From Spirosoma sp. (lineage in GTDB: Bacteria; Bacteroidota; Bacteroidia; Cytophagales; Spirosomataceae): a stretch of DNA of 11,581 nucleotides. The notes below the pieces were generated by a model that was given only the letters and a program-made list of their open reading frames with translations, did no database searches and was not told where the DNA came from. The number at the start of each line of letters is the position of its first letter. Position 1 is the first letter of the stretch. Location of the stretch: contig JANXVQ010000329.1 in NCBI GenBank assembly GCA_025351545.1, positions 1 to 11,581 of the forward strand, written 5' to 3'. A program made the translations under genes and the position numbers. This document shows positions 1 through 7,305 of the stretch, one piece after another.

Positions 1-233
1 CCAGCCTGACCGTTCCCGCGTTTTGCCGATATTTCAAGCGCATGACTCACCTGACATTTACTGATTTTGTGAACGAATATCGCGTTAATCAAGCCCGACG
101 ATTGCTGCACTCGGCCCGCACGGTAGCCGATGTTAGCTTTGCTGTTGGGTTCAATAATCTCTCGCATTTCAATAAGACATTCCGGGCTGTAACGGGGCAA
201 ACACCAAGTTCATATCGAAAAGCCCTCGCATAA
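1..233 (+). CDS. AraC-family transcriptional regulator, C-terminal part (5' end outside window)
   Basis: This is the C-terminal DNA-binding half of an AraC/XylS-family activator. The frame is open from base 3, upstream of the first ATG at 42, so the gene enters from the left and that ATG is internal. About 76 residues are visible. The first stretch (VPAFCRYFKRMTHLTFTDFV) is the end of the first helix-turn-helix. It is followed by the linker helix (NEYRVNQARRLL) and the second HTH with the family signature VGFNNLSHFNKTFRAVTGQTPSSYRK (consensus GF.d.syFsr.FK...G.TPs.YR). The sensor domain is not in the window, so its ligand is unknown. It converges on susD, with a hairpin between the two stop codons. 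AraC-type regulators often sit next to SusCD transport loci, so control of that operon is plausible but not shown. The domain call is firm. Confidence 0.93.
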   Translation, partial: SLTVPAFCRYFKRMTHLTFTDFVNEYRVNQARRLLHSARTVADVSFAVGFNNLSHFNKTFRAVTGQTPSSYRKALA

Positions 234-235
234 AA

Positions 236-268
236 AAACCTATAAGGTCTTTGAGACCTTATAGGTTT
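236..268 (-). terminator. Intrinsic terminator of the susC-susD operon, possibly bidirectional
   Basis: This is a perfect 15-bp inverted repeat: AAACCTATAAGGTCT at 236-250 and its exact complement at 254-268, with a 3-base loop. It lies between the converging stop codons of the AraC gene (233) and susD (291). Read on the minus strand, the hairpin runs into seven consecutive U residues (the A run at 232-238), a good intrinsic terminator for the sus operon. Read on the plus strand, the trailing U run is only three bases, so termination of the AraC gene here would be weaker. The A run overlaps the AraC stop codon. Confidence 0.85.
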
Positions 269-290
269 AGAACGAACCGTATTTAATTAC

Positions 291-1856
291 TTAAACGCCG
301 GGATAACCTGGGTTTTGTGTTTTCAGGTTCGGGTTATTCAGCAACTCCTGTTTGCCAATTGGAAATAAAAGATGCTTTTCCTGTAAGGCCTGATTGGAGC
401 TTTTGTTAATGTGCCCAACGAAGGCATCGAATCCGTTCGTGGTTTCGTTGTATACTTTCCGCAGACGAACCATATCAAACCAGGTGATTTGCTCGTAGCA
501 TAACTCATGCCACCGTTCCCGCCAAACAGCTTCCCGGAAGGTTGCCTGCGTGTAGGTTCCTAATGCTGGAGTGACCAGTCCGGCACGATCCCGTATGCGT
601 TTGAACGCGTCATAAGCCGCCTGTGTTGGCGCGCCTACTTCATTTTGTGCTTCGGCATACATCAACAGAATCTCGGCATACCTGATTTGTGGTACGTTCA
701 GGTTATTGTTTTTGGTCGGTGTGCTGCCTGGCGCACCATTAGCCGTGCGGTTAAAGTGCTTGAAAATGTAGGGAGCACCCAGGTCAAATGGAGCACCGGT
801 GCCATTGGTAAAGTAGGTGGTATAGAAGTACCCAACCTGATCTTTTGCCCGTATATCGCCCGCTTCATACGACTTATAAAACGCTGGTGTAGGAACCGTA
901 CTACCTGTGCCGCCTACGCCATTGGAGGTAACGGGCTTAAAGTTTGGATACATATTATCCATCGGATTAGCCGCCACCAGCGTGTTATACTGAATCATGA
1001 AGATGTGCTCTACTTTATTCTTGTTGCTCTCTTTATGTATATCCTCATAGGTGGCAAACAGGTTGATGTTCGCCGGATTGGCGTTGGCGTAGGTTATCAC
1101 TTCAAAGGCTTTGTCGGCAGCTAATTTATAGTGCGACGCGCCCTTAGCCAGTGGGAAACCAGCCATCGTTAAGTACACCCTGGCTAACTGCGACTTCACT
1201 GCCGCTAAATTTACCCGTCCGCTTGGATCCGTCCAGGCTAAGCCAGCTGCTTCGGCAGCCGTCAGGTCATCGACAATTAATTTGTAGACGTCTTCCTGTT
1301 TGGCCCGAGCTGGTAAAAAGTCTTCGGAGGTTGCCGTTTGCGGTTTGGTAATCAGGGGCACATCGCCCCACAGCCGAACTGCATTGAAATACGCCCATGC
1401 CCGCAAAAATTTCGCTTCGCCGAGGATTTTGGTTTTCTGGACTGGGTCCATGGGGGTTATGCCCGGCACTTTATCCAGTAGCTGATTTGCCTGCGCAATA
1501 ACCCGATACAGGCCGTTCCAGTAGTTAACGACGTGCTGGGTATTGCCATCATAGACAAGGCCATACAGGTTGTTCAGGTCAGAATTCTGCGCCGTTTCGG
1601 TGATGGACGTGCCGGTAGGGGCTTCGAGCATTTGCCAGTTCGACGAGAAAATTCCTGACCCATCGCCCATAAATCGCATGTTGTCATACACGGCCGCTAA
1701 GGCGGCTTCGGCATGGTCGGGGATGGTATAGAAGTTATCCGGTGTTAGGTTAGACGGGGCTTTTTCGACCAAAAAATCGGAGCAACCAGCCGGGCCAAGT
1801 AGTAGTGCTCCACTGAGCAACACCTTGCTCACTTGTTTTATTAGTGTATAATTCAT
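291..1856 (-). CDS. SusD/RagB-family surface lipoprotein (nutrient-binding lid)
   Basis: This is the SusD-like partner of the SusC transporter encoded just upstream. It is an outer-membrane lipoprotein that binds the substrate at the cell surface and closes over the SusC barrel. The protein is 521 residues, a normal family length. It has a lipoprotein signal peptide with the lipobox GPAGC, placing the lipidated Cys at residue 25, followed by the typical SDFLVEKAP. Family landmarks are EAKFLRAWAYFNAVRLWGDVPL (about 147-168), IRYAEILLMYAEAQNE (391-406), FKRIRDRAGL (418-427) and RERWHELCYEQITWFDMVRLRK (446-467), then the C-terminal LLFPIGKQELLNNPNL. The gene starts 33 bases after the susC stop, so the two are almost certainly co-transcribed. 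The bases before the ATG (CTAATTCACA) show no Shine-Dalgarno site, as is usual in Bacteroidota. The substrate cannot be read from the sequence. Confidence 0.96.
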   Translation of the reverse strand: MNYTLIKQVSKVLLSGALLLGPAGCSDFLVEKAPSNLTPDNFYTIPDHAEAALAAVYDNMRFMGDGSGIFSSNWQMLEAPTGTSITETAQNSDLNNLYGLVYDGNTQHVVNYWNGLYRVIAQANQLLDKVPGITPMDPVQKTKILGEAKFLRAWAYFNAVRLWGDVPLITKPQTATSEDFLPARAKQEDVYKLIVDDLTAAEAAGLAWTDPSGRVNLAAVKSQLARVYLTMAGFPLAKGASHYKLAADKAFEVITYANANPANINLFATYEDIHKESNKNKVEHIFMIQYNTLVAANPMDNMYPNFKPVTSNGVGGTGSTVPTPAFYKSYEAGDIRAKDQVGYFYTTYFTNGTGAPFDLGAPYIFKHFNRTANGAPGSTPTKNNNLNVPQIRYAEILLMYAEAQNEVGAPTQAAYDAFKRIRDRAGLVTPALGTYTQATFREAVWRERWHELCYEQITWFDMVRLRKVYNETTNGFDAFVGHINKSSNQALQEKHLLFPIGKQELLNNPNLKTQNPGYPGV

Positions 1857-1889
1857 TGTGAATTAGCGTTTTGAATACAGTTGAATGGA

Positions 1890-4800
1890 TTATAAACCAA
1901 TCTGTAAGCCAACCATGTAAGTCGTTGGTTTTGGGTAGTTATGCCAGATTTCGCCCTGCGAAAAAGCGCTGCTGCCATCACCCTGGTTAGTAGGCGTTAC
2001 TTCTGGATCGCCAATGATTTTGTTACTCACCAGCAGGAAGAAGTTCTGTGCCGTCGCATACAATCTGAGTCGATTCAGTTTGAGCCTGTTAGTTACTGCG
2101 GCTGGGAAACTGTACCCCAGTAATAGGTTTTTGCCGCGCAGGAATGAACCATCATAGATCCAGTGGCTGTCAACATTGGTTACGTAGCCCGCCCGGGTTT
2201 CGCGTATTTGGGCAATGGGCGTGTTCTGGTTGGTTGGTGTCCATGCATTCAATACGCTTTTGTAGCTATTGGCAATCGAAACACGGTCTTCGCTGGGGTG
2301 GAAGTTCATCATCATGACATCGTTGCCTTGGGAGAACTGAAGTTCCAGAGTTAAGTCGATGTTCCTGTATTTCCAGGTATTGGTAAACGCTCCCCAGTAT
2401 TTTGGGCTGCCATTACCAATAATACTCCGGTCAGCATCGGTAATGGCTTTGTCACCATTTACGTCTAAGTACTTAAGATCGCCAGGTAGAATGGTCAAAC
2501 CATTTCGATAGCTGGTGAATTTAGCCGCTTCTTCCCGTTCGGCTTCACTCCAGGTGCCCAGGCGGGTAAGACCCCAGAACGACCCTACTGATTCGCCGAT
2601 ACGGATGATGTTCGTCTGATTGATAAAGTTTGGTCCACCTACCCCGAAAATGTCAGATGGCGTAGCCAGCGACAGAACCTTGTTGCGGTTTAATGAAATA
2701 TTGAAGGTACTGTTCCACTGGAAACCACCCCGGTCGATATTGACTGTATTCAGACCAAATTCAAAACCCTGGTTCTGCATCGAACCTACGTTACGTCGAA
2801 TAGTTCCGTATCCACTGGTACGCGGCACCGGCGCATCAAGAAGCATATCGGTAGTAAGCCGGTAATAGTAATCGGCTTCAATGGTGATACGACCCTTGAA
2901 CAAGCCCAGCTCTACACCAACGTCACTCTGAGCTGTTTTTTCCCAACGCAAATCCGGGTTCGCTAAGCGGTTGATTCCCGTTCCGCCAAATTTGGCATCG
3001 TTGTAAATCGTAGCGTAGTTGGAACTCAGTAACGACAGAGATGAGTAGGCAGGGATTTCTGAGTTACCCGTCAATCCATAACTGGTCCGTAGTTTCAGAT
3101 TCGAGATAACCGGGTTGCCTTTCAGGAAGCTTTCTTCCGACACCCGCCAGGCTACCGCTGCCGAAGGGAAGAACGCAAATTTGTGGTTTTCCCCAAACTT
3201 CGATGACCCATCGGCCCGACCCGTAAAGGTGACTAAGTACTTATCTTTCAAGTTATAATTGATCCGTCCGAAATAGGAGCTAAATGAATTTCGGTCAGCA
3301 AATGAAGAAACGGCCGGGAGTGTACTACCGGCTCCCAGGTTATTGAAGTTAAAATAGTCGGTAGAAAAGTTACGTACACTGGCTCCTATACCAAATCGAT
3401 CCGTTGCCTGCCACGAAATACCCAACAGAGCCGTGATGCCATTATTAGCGTTGATCTGCTTGTTGTAGGTCAGGTAGTTTTCCAACGACCAGAATGTTGT
3501 ACGGTTGTTGTTGGCAGAAGCTGTACCACTGGCGCCAATATCTAACGTACGGGTCTGCGACTGGTTAATTTCCTGCGTCTGAATGTTAGCGCCCAGAACC
3601 GTCTTCATTTCCAGTCCTTTAGCAAACGTAATATTCGTGAACAGACTGCCGAGGGTTGTTTGCGTATTCTGGACGTACTTACGGTCCATCAGCCGGTGTA
3701 CCGAACTCATCGATCCTTCGGCTTGTGGATAGTCCCGGTTTTCAGCGTATGTTTCAGTACCTGGGTACTTTACGGGCAGAAAGGGGAAGTCTTCGACAAT
3801 CTGCCGGGCTACGGCATCATTGATGTCTACTAAGTTCTCACTCTGAGTATTATAGCTTAACGTACCACCAATTTTCAGCCATTTTTTTACCTGATCGTCA
3901 ATGCTGAACCGGCCGGAGTAACGCTTCAGATACGATGTTTTAATGAGACCTTCATCATCGCGGAAACCCAGTGAAAGTGCATATTGCGTTCGCTCATTAC
4001 CACCACTGAAGCCTAACTGATGGCTTTGGGAAAGCTTGTTCTGCGCTGATTCTTTGAACCAGTCGGTGTCGTACAATGGGTTGAGGTTGGCATCGAAAAC
4101 GCCCGGATGTGCCGCGCTGAACGCTGTCCGTCTGACTTTCGGGTCAAGGATACCGTATTTGCCCGAAGCCCAGCCAGTAGGGTCATACTTGGCGATGTTA
4201 GCGTATGCAAGGTCTTCCGTTGCCAGGTATTCTTTGGCGTTCAACACCTGTGGCTTGTTGGGTCCAATGGTATTTACGCTGAAGGTTGCGTCATACGTAA
4301 CCCGACTTTCGCCAGATTTCCCTTTTCTGGTTTGTACCAGAATAACACCGTTGGCTCCTCTGGCTCCATAAATAGCTGTAGAGGAAGCGTCTTTTAATAC
4401 CTCAACCGATACAATATCGCTGGGGTTTATGTAGTCAATCGGTGAACTGAACTGGTTTCCGTTTCCTTGTGGAAGCAAAACCCCATCCACCACAAATAAA
4501 GGGTTATTTGACGAGTTGATCGAACTGAAACCCCGTATCCGAATGGTGGTCCGTCCGCCCGGGCGACCGGAGTTTGTGTTCACCTGTACACCGGGCATCC
4601 GGCCCGACAACGCCTGGCTAAGCGAAGGGGCAGGGCGTTCCATAAGCTGAGCTTCTTTCACGCCCGAAACAGCGCCGGTAAGGTCAGATTTTTTGGACGT
4701 ACCATATCCAATAACGACAATTTCGTCCAGCACTTTACTGTCTGCCTGGAGTTTCACATTGACCGATGTCTGATTGCCAATGCGCACTTCCTGAGAAATA

Positions 4801-5120
4801 TAACCGACAAACGAGAACACGAGGGTAGAACCTCCATCGGGTACATCTAACTTATACCGGCCGTCGGCGTCTGTAACTGTGCCCCGTTGCGAACCCTTCA
4901 GGAGTACAGTTACACCGGGTAGCGCTTCGTCTTTCTCATCAGTGATCCGGCCGGTCAGGACTCTATCAGCAATAGTAGCAGCATGGTTTGAAGGTAAATT
5001 TCGGTCAGACGGTTTCTTGGCGTAGGTAAGGCTAATACAGAAAAAAGCTATCAGGAGTTGAACACTGGATACTCTGAGCAGCCTGCCGAACAAGGATCGG
5101 GGAGGTAAGTGTTTTTTCAT
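1890..5120 (-). CDS. SusC/RagA-family TonB-dependent outer-membrane transporter
   Basis: This is a TonB-dependent transporter of the SusC type, which imports oligomers with energy from TonB-ExbBD and pairs with the SusD-like lipoprotein downstream. It has 1076 residues, normal for the family. In order: a signal peptide (about 1-34, hydrophobic VQLLIAFFCISLTYA); a carboxypeptidase-regulatory-like beta-sandwich (about 54-127, VLTGRITDEKDEALPGVTV through SFVGYISQEV); a TonB-box-like segment (LDEIVVIGYGT, 131-141); the plug domain (about 145-265) with the SusC signatures IRIRGFSSINSSNNPLFVVDG and VLKDASSTAIYGARGANGVI; and a long 22-strand barrel ending PTTYMVGLQIGL. There is no N-terminal STN/FecR-interacting domain, so control through an anti-sigma partner is not suggested. 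A 308-base leader lies upstream. No SD site precedes the ATG. Confidence 0.97.
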   Translation of the reverse strand: MKKHLPPRSLFGRLLRVSSVQLLIAFFCISLTYAKKPSDRNLPSNHAATIADRVLTGRITDEKDEALPGVTVLLKGSQRGTVTDADGRYKLDVPDGGSTLVFSFVGYISQEVRIGNQTSVNVKLQADSKVLDEIVVIGYGTSKKSDLTGAVSGVKEAQLMERPAPSLSQALSGRMPGVQVNTNSGRPGGRTTIRIRGFSSINSSNNPLFVVDGVLLPQGNGNQFSSPIDYINPSDIVSVEVLKDASSTAIYGARGANGVILVQTRKGKSGESRVTYDATFSVNTIGPNKPQVLNAKEYLATEDLAYANIAKYDPTGWASGKYGILDPKVRRTAFSAAHPGVFDANLNPLYDTDWFKESAQNKLSQSHQLGFSGGNERTQYALSLGFRDDEGLIKTSYLKRYSGRFSIDDQVKKWLKIGGTLSYNTQSENLVDINDAVARQIVEDFPFLPVKYPGTETYAENRDYPQAEGSMSSVHRLMDRKYVQNTQTTLGSLFTNITFAKGLEMKTVLGANIQTQEINQSQTRTLDIGASGTASANNNRTTFWSLENYLTYNKQINANNGITALLGISWQATDRFGIGASVRNFSTDYFNFNNLGAGSTLPAVSSFADRNSFSSYFGRINYNLKDKYLVTFTGRADGSSKFGENHKFAFFPSAAVAWRVSEESFLKGNPVISNLKLRTSYGLTGNSEIPAYSSLSLLSSNYATIYNDAKFGGTGINRLANPDLRWEKTAQSDVGVELGLFKGRITIEADYYYRLTTDMLLDAPVPRTSGYGTIRRNVGSMQNQGFEFGLNTVNIDRGGFQWNSTFNISLNRNKVLSLATPSDIFGVGGPNFINQTNIIRIGESVGSFWGLTRLGTWSEAEREEAAKFTSYRNGLTILPGDLKYLDVNGDKAITDADRSIIGNGSPKYWGAFTNTWKYRNIDLTLELQFSQGNDVMMMNFHPSEDRVSIANSYKSVLNAWTPTNQNTPIAQIRETRAGYVTNVDSHWIYDGSFLRGKNLLLGYSFPAAVTNRLKLNRLRLYATAQNFFLLVSNKIIGDPEVTPTNQGDGSSAFSQGEIWHNYPKPTTYMVGLQIGL

Positions 5121-5428
5121 AAAGAGATTACTTTGATGTAAAACAATAGTTTAGAACCGTGAAAATTAGATCTGAATAAGATTCCTTGGGAAAAACTAAT
5201 TATCAGGTGATAACTACTCATATAGATTAGAAAATAATTAAAAAAAGATTAATGGGTTATTAAAAAATAATTCTGAGTTGGAGTAGTATATAATAAAGTA
5301 CACTTAGTATTTTAATGCCACACGAATTTCACCTTTATAAATGCATTGATTAATAGCTAATTAGGCGATTTCCCATGCGCAATACTGTTGGCAGTGGTTA
5401 GTAGGGAAAAGTATATGCAGAGGATTAA
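5121..5428 (-). promoter_or_regulatory. AT-rich leader upstream of susC, presumed promoter and regulatory region
   Basis: This is a 308-base stretch with no credible reading frame, between the stop of the VOC gene and the susC start. It is strongly AT-rich, especially 5190-5345. It contains a short palindrome, TTATCA-GG-TGATAA, at 5200-5213, which could be an operator half-site pair or a weak hairpin. I searched the minus strand for the Bacteroidota -7 box TAnnTTTG. I found only one-mismatch versions (for example TAATTTTC, the complement of 5161-5168), with no clear TTG at the -33 spacing. The susC promoter is expected here from gene order, but its exact position is not visible. Confidence 0.5.
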
Positions 5429-5812
5429 CTAATCTGCCCGTTCTGCCGAAATTTCTGTTGACTCATTGAATAACAGACGGTTACCAAACGGATCGATAAC
5501 TTCCATGGTGAGCGCATTCCAGTGGGCAGTTTCCATGCCGGGGCGATTGAATGGGTAATTTTTGGCAATTAATTCAGCGTGATAAGCCCACAAGCCATTG
5601 CATTCGACAAACACCTTTGCACCAGGGCAACAGTCGCCGTGGTGTTCAGTTAAATGCAGTACCAGATTGTCTTTTGAGATTTGCCAGTATAAGGGCATAC
5701 CGTCCTTAAATCGGTGCTGCCAATCGGAGTTGAAACCTAACCAATTAATGTAAAATTGTTCAGCTTTAGCGATATCGAAAATACGGAGAAGGGGAATGGC
5801 TTTCAGAAGCAT
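5429..5812 (-). CDS. Glyoxalase/bleomycin-resistance-like (VOC superfamily) protein
   Basis: This is a small VOC-fold protein of the glyoxalase/bleomycin-resistance type. The frame is open up to an ATG at 5854 (141 residues). I prefer the ATG at 5812, giving 127 residues starting MLLKAIPLLRIFDIAKAEQFY, because this family normally begins right at the first beta strand and the 14 extra residues look unrelated. Numbering from that start, the landmarks are FYINWLGF (about 20-27), LVLHLTEHHGDCCPGAKVFVE (about 51-71) and VIDPFGNRLLFNE (105-117), matching the common bleomycin-resistance-family pattern (LHLSEHHGD...DPFGNRL.F.E). Members either bind a metal and act on small molecules or sequester drugs such as bleomycin; which applies here cannot be told. 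It lies upstream of susC on the same strand but 308 bases away, and is probably a separate unit. It diverges from the FG-GAP gene. Confidence 0.88.
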   Translation of the reverse strand: MLLKAIPLLRIFDIAKAEQFYINWLGFNSDWQHRFKDGMPLYWQISKDNLVLHLTEHHGDCCPGAKVFVECNGLWAYHAELIAKNYPFNRPGMETAHWNALTMEVIDPFGNRLLFNESTEISAERAD

Positions 5813-5901
5813 AGACGAAAAATATGTATTGACGATTTTTAAATAGCCAGACAAGTTATACTGGAAGAGTACCTAAATTACACAAAAAAATAATATCTGT
5901 G
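5813..5901. promoter_or_regulatory. Divergent intergenic region between the VOC gene and the FG-GAP gene
   Basis: This AT-rich spacer of about 90 bases must carry the promoters of both divergent genes if the preferred starts are right. It includes an A-run (5884-5890) close to the plus-strand start. I could not identify an exact TAnnTTTG/-33 TTG pair in either direction, so this is a location inferred from gene orientation only. Confidence 0.35.
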
Positions 5902-7047
5902 ATGCTCCGAACCCTAACTAGTTTGTTTGTTCTACTCTCCCTGATTAGTCTGACAAGTTCAGAACCAACCCTCCGTTTTAAACGATATTTTGTGGCTGCC
6001 GAAAGTTACGAGTCGGTGGGCGTGTTCGACGTAGATAACAACGATACACTCGACCTTGTGTCAGGTGATTTCTGGTATGAAGGGCCCCGTTTTAGGCATC
6101 GGCATTTGATTGGTAATGAACCTCGAAAAGAGCAATATTATGACGATTTCTCGACTATCCCGCTCGATGTCAATGCTGATGGTCGTCTGGATTTTATAAC
6201 GGGTGGCTGGTTTGATCAAACGCTTCGGTGGGTCGAAAATCCAGTATCCGGCAAAGACAACACTCCCTGGGTAACGCATGAAATTGGTAAGGTCGGTAAT
6301 GTTGAAACGACTCGTGCCTGGGATGTAGACGGCGATGGTAAAATTGATATTGTGCCGAATAATCCGAAACATCCACTCAAGTATATCAAACTGGTTAGTC
6401 CGGGTGTATTCACGACAGTTACAGTAGCCCCAACGCAGGGGCATGGTCTCGGCTTTGGCGACGTTAACGGCGATGGTCGGGGTGATCTTATCGTTAGCGA
6501 TGGCTGGCTCGAAGCTCCGCTGGATCGTGCTGCCGGCCCCTGGACATTACATAAAGAATTTGACCTCGGAACGGCCAGCGTGCCAATCATCGTCGCCGAT
6601 GTTAACGGTGATCAGCGAAACGACCTCATTGTCGGGCAGGGGCATAGTTATGGTTTGCACTGGTATGAACAAACCCGCGATGCGGCCGGTCAACGCGGTT
6701 GGACAAAACACCTGATTGACGATAAAAACTCACAATACCACTGTCTGGAGTGGGTAGACATTACAGGAGATGGCCGTCCTGAACTCTTAACGGGCAAACG
6801 ATTTCGGGCTCACAACGACAATGACCCTGGCTCCGATGACCCTGTTGGTCTGTATTATTTCACATGGGACGCGCCGAAGAAACAGTTTATAAAACATGAT
6901 ATTGCCTACGGCCAATCGGGAGTTGGCAAAGGAACGGGCATTTACTTTGCCGTTGCTGATTTGCACAAAACCGGCCGAAAAGATATTATCGTAGCTGGGA
7001 AAGACGGATTAGTTGTGTTTTTTAATGAAGGAGGCTCAAAAAAATAA
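5902..7047 (+). CDS. Exported FG-GAP/VCBS-repeat seven-bladed propeller protein
   Basis: This 381-residue secreted protein is built almost entirely of FG-GAP/VCBS repeats. A signal peptide (MLRTLTSLFVLLSLISLTSS) is followed by seven calcium-loop motifs of the DxDxDGxxD type, starting near residues 43 (DVDNNDTLD), 89 (DVNADGRLD), 141 (DVDGDGKID), 187 (DVNGDGRGD), 233 (DVNGDQRND), 286 (DITGDGRPE) and 353 (DLHKTGRKD). Spacing is 46-67 residues, as expected for one motif per blade of an integrin-like seven-bladed beta-propeller. The last loop has lost several acidic ligands. No catalytic domain is attached, so the protein is probably a binding or scaffold protein at the cell surface or in the periplasm; its ligand is unknown. 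A GTG at 5899 directly precedes the ATG; I chose the ATG. There is no SD site. Its 3' end faces the Gfo/Idh/MocA gene across a strong terminator. Confidence 0.9.
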   Translation: MLRTLTSLFVLLSLISLTSSEPTLRFKRYFVAAESYESVGVFDVDNNDTLDLVSGDFWYEGPRFRHRHLIGNEPRKEQYYDDFSTIPLDVNADGRLDFITGGWFDQTLRWVENPVSGKDNTPWVTHEIGKVGNVETTRAWDVDGDGKIDIVPNNPKHPLKYIKLVSPGVFTTVTVAPTQGHGLGFGDVNGDGRGDLIVSDGWLEAPLDRAAGPWTLHKEFDLGTASVPIIVADVNGDQRNDLIVGQGHSYGLHWYEQTRDAAGQRGWTKHLIDDKNSQYHCLEWVDITGDGRPELLTGKRFRAHNDNDPGSDDPVGLYYFTWDAPKKQFIKHDIAYGQSGVGKGTGIYFAVADLHKTGRKDIIVAGKDGLVVFFNEGGSKK

Positions 7048-7212
7048 TCGTTTTTACACCCATTAAGTATTACATCAACAACCTGGCCTTCCCGATATCG
7101 TGCCAGGATTTCTCGATGTATATGTTGCTTATCTGGGCTTATGTTGCCCATAGCCGCTTGCGAACGATTATCCAATCATTATTTCTCAGGACGAATAATT
7201 AATGAAAGTACA

Positions 7213-7264
7213 CACAAAGGCAAAAAGGCCACCGAAACGTTTCGATGGCCTTTTTGCCTTTGTG
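7213..7264. terminator. Bidirectional intrinsic terminator between the FG-GAP and Gfo/Idh/MocA genes
   Basis: This is a long inverted repeat: CACAAAGGCAAAAAGGCCA at 7213-7231 is exactly complementary to 7246-7264 (19 bp). The 14-base middle holds a second palindrome, CGAAACGTTTCG (7233-7244), separated from the outer stem by one C/A mismatch. The core reads AAAAAGGCC...GGCCTTTTT, so each strand gives a GC stem followed by five U residues. That fits a two-way terminator for two converging genes (stops at 7047 and 7306). The stretch 7048-7212 between the FG-GAP stop and the hairpin holds no credible gene, only small hairpin-forming repeats (CCTGGC at 7082-7087 with GCCAGG at 7102-7107). Confidence 0.9.
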
Positions 7265-7305
7265 GTTGTTGGAAAATGTATCTGTGGTTACAAACACACC
7301 AAAGG

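Noticed and set aside
4013..4397. Frames on both strands inside susC, up to 111 codons.
   Set aside because: They are overlapped completely by the clear SusC frame and have no motif or separate start context.
5813..5854. A 14-residue N-terminal extension of the VOC protein from the ATG at 5854.
   Set aside because: Relatives start at the first beta strand, and the extension looks unrelated to the family; it cannot be fully excluded.
6061..6590. Long antisense frames inside the FG-GAP gene.
   Set aside because: They are mirror images of a well-supported repeat protein, with low-complexity composition and no domain.
6942..7175. Minus-strand frame of 77 codons overlapping the end of the FG-GAP gene, considered as a small gene or a transposase remnant.
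   Set aside because: Half of it is antisense to the FG-GAP coding region, the rest shows no recognisable motif, and no inverted repeats or target duplications flank it.
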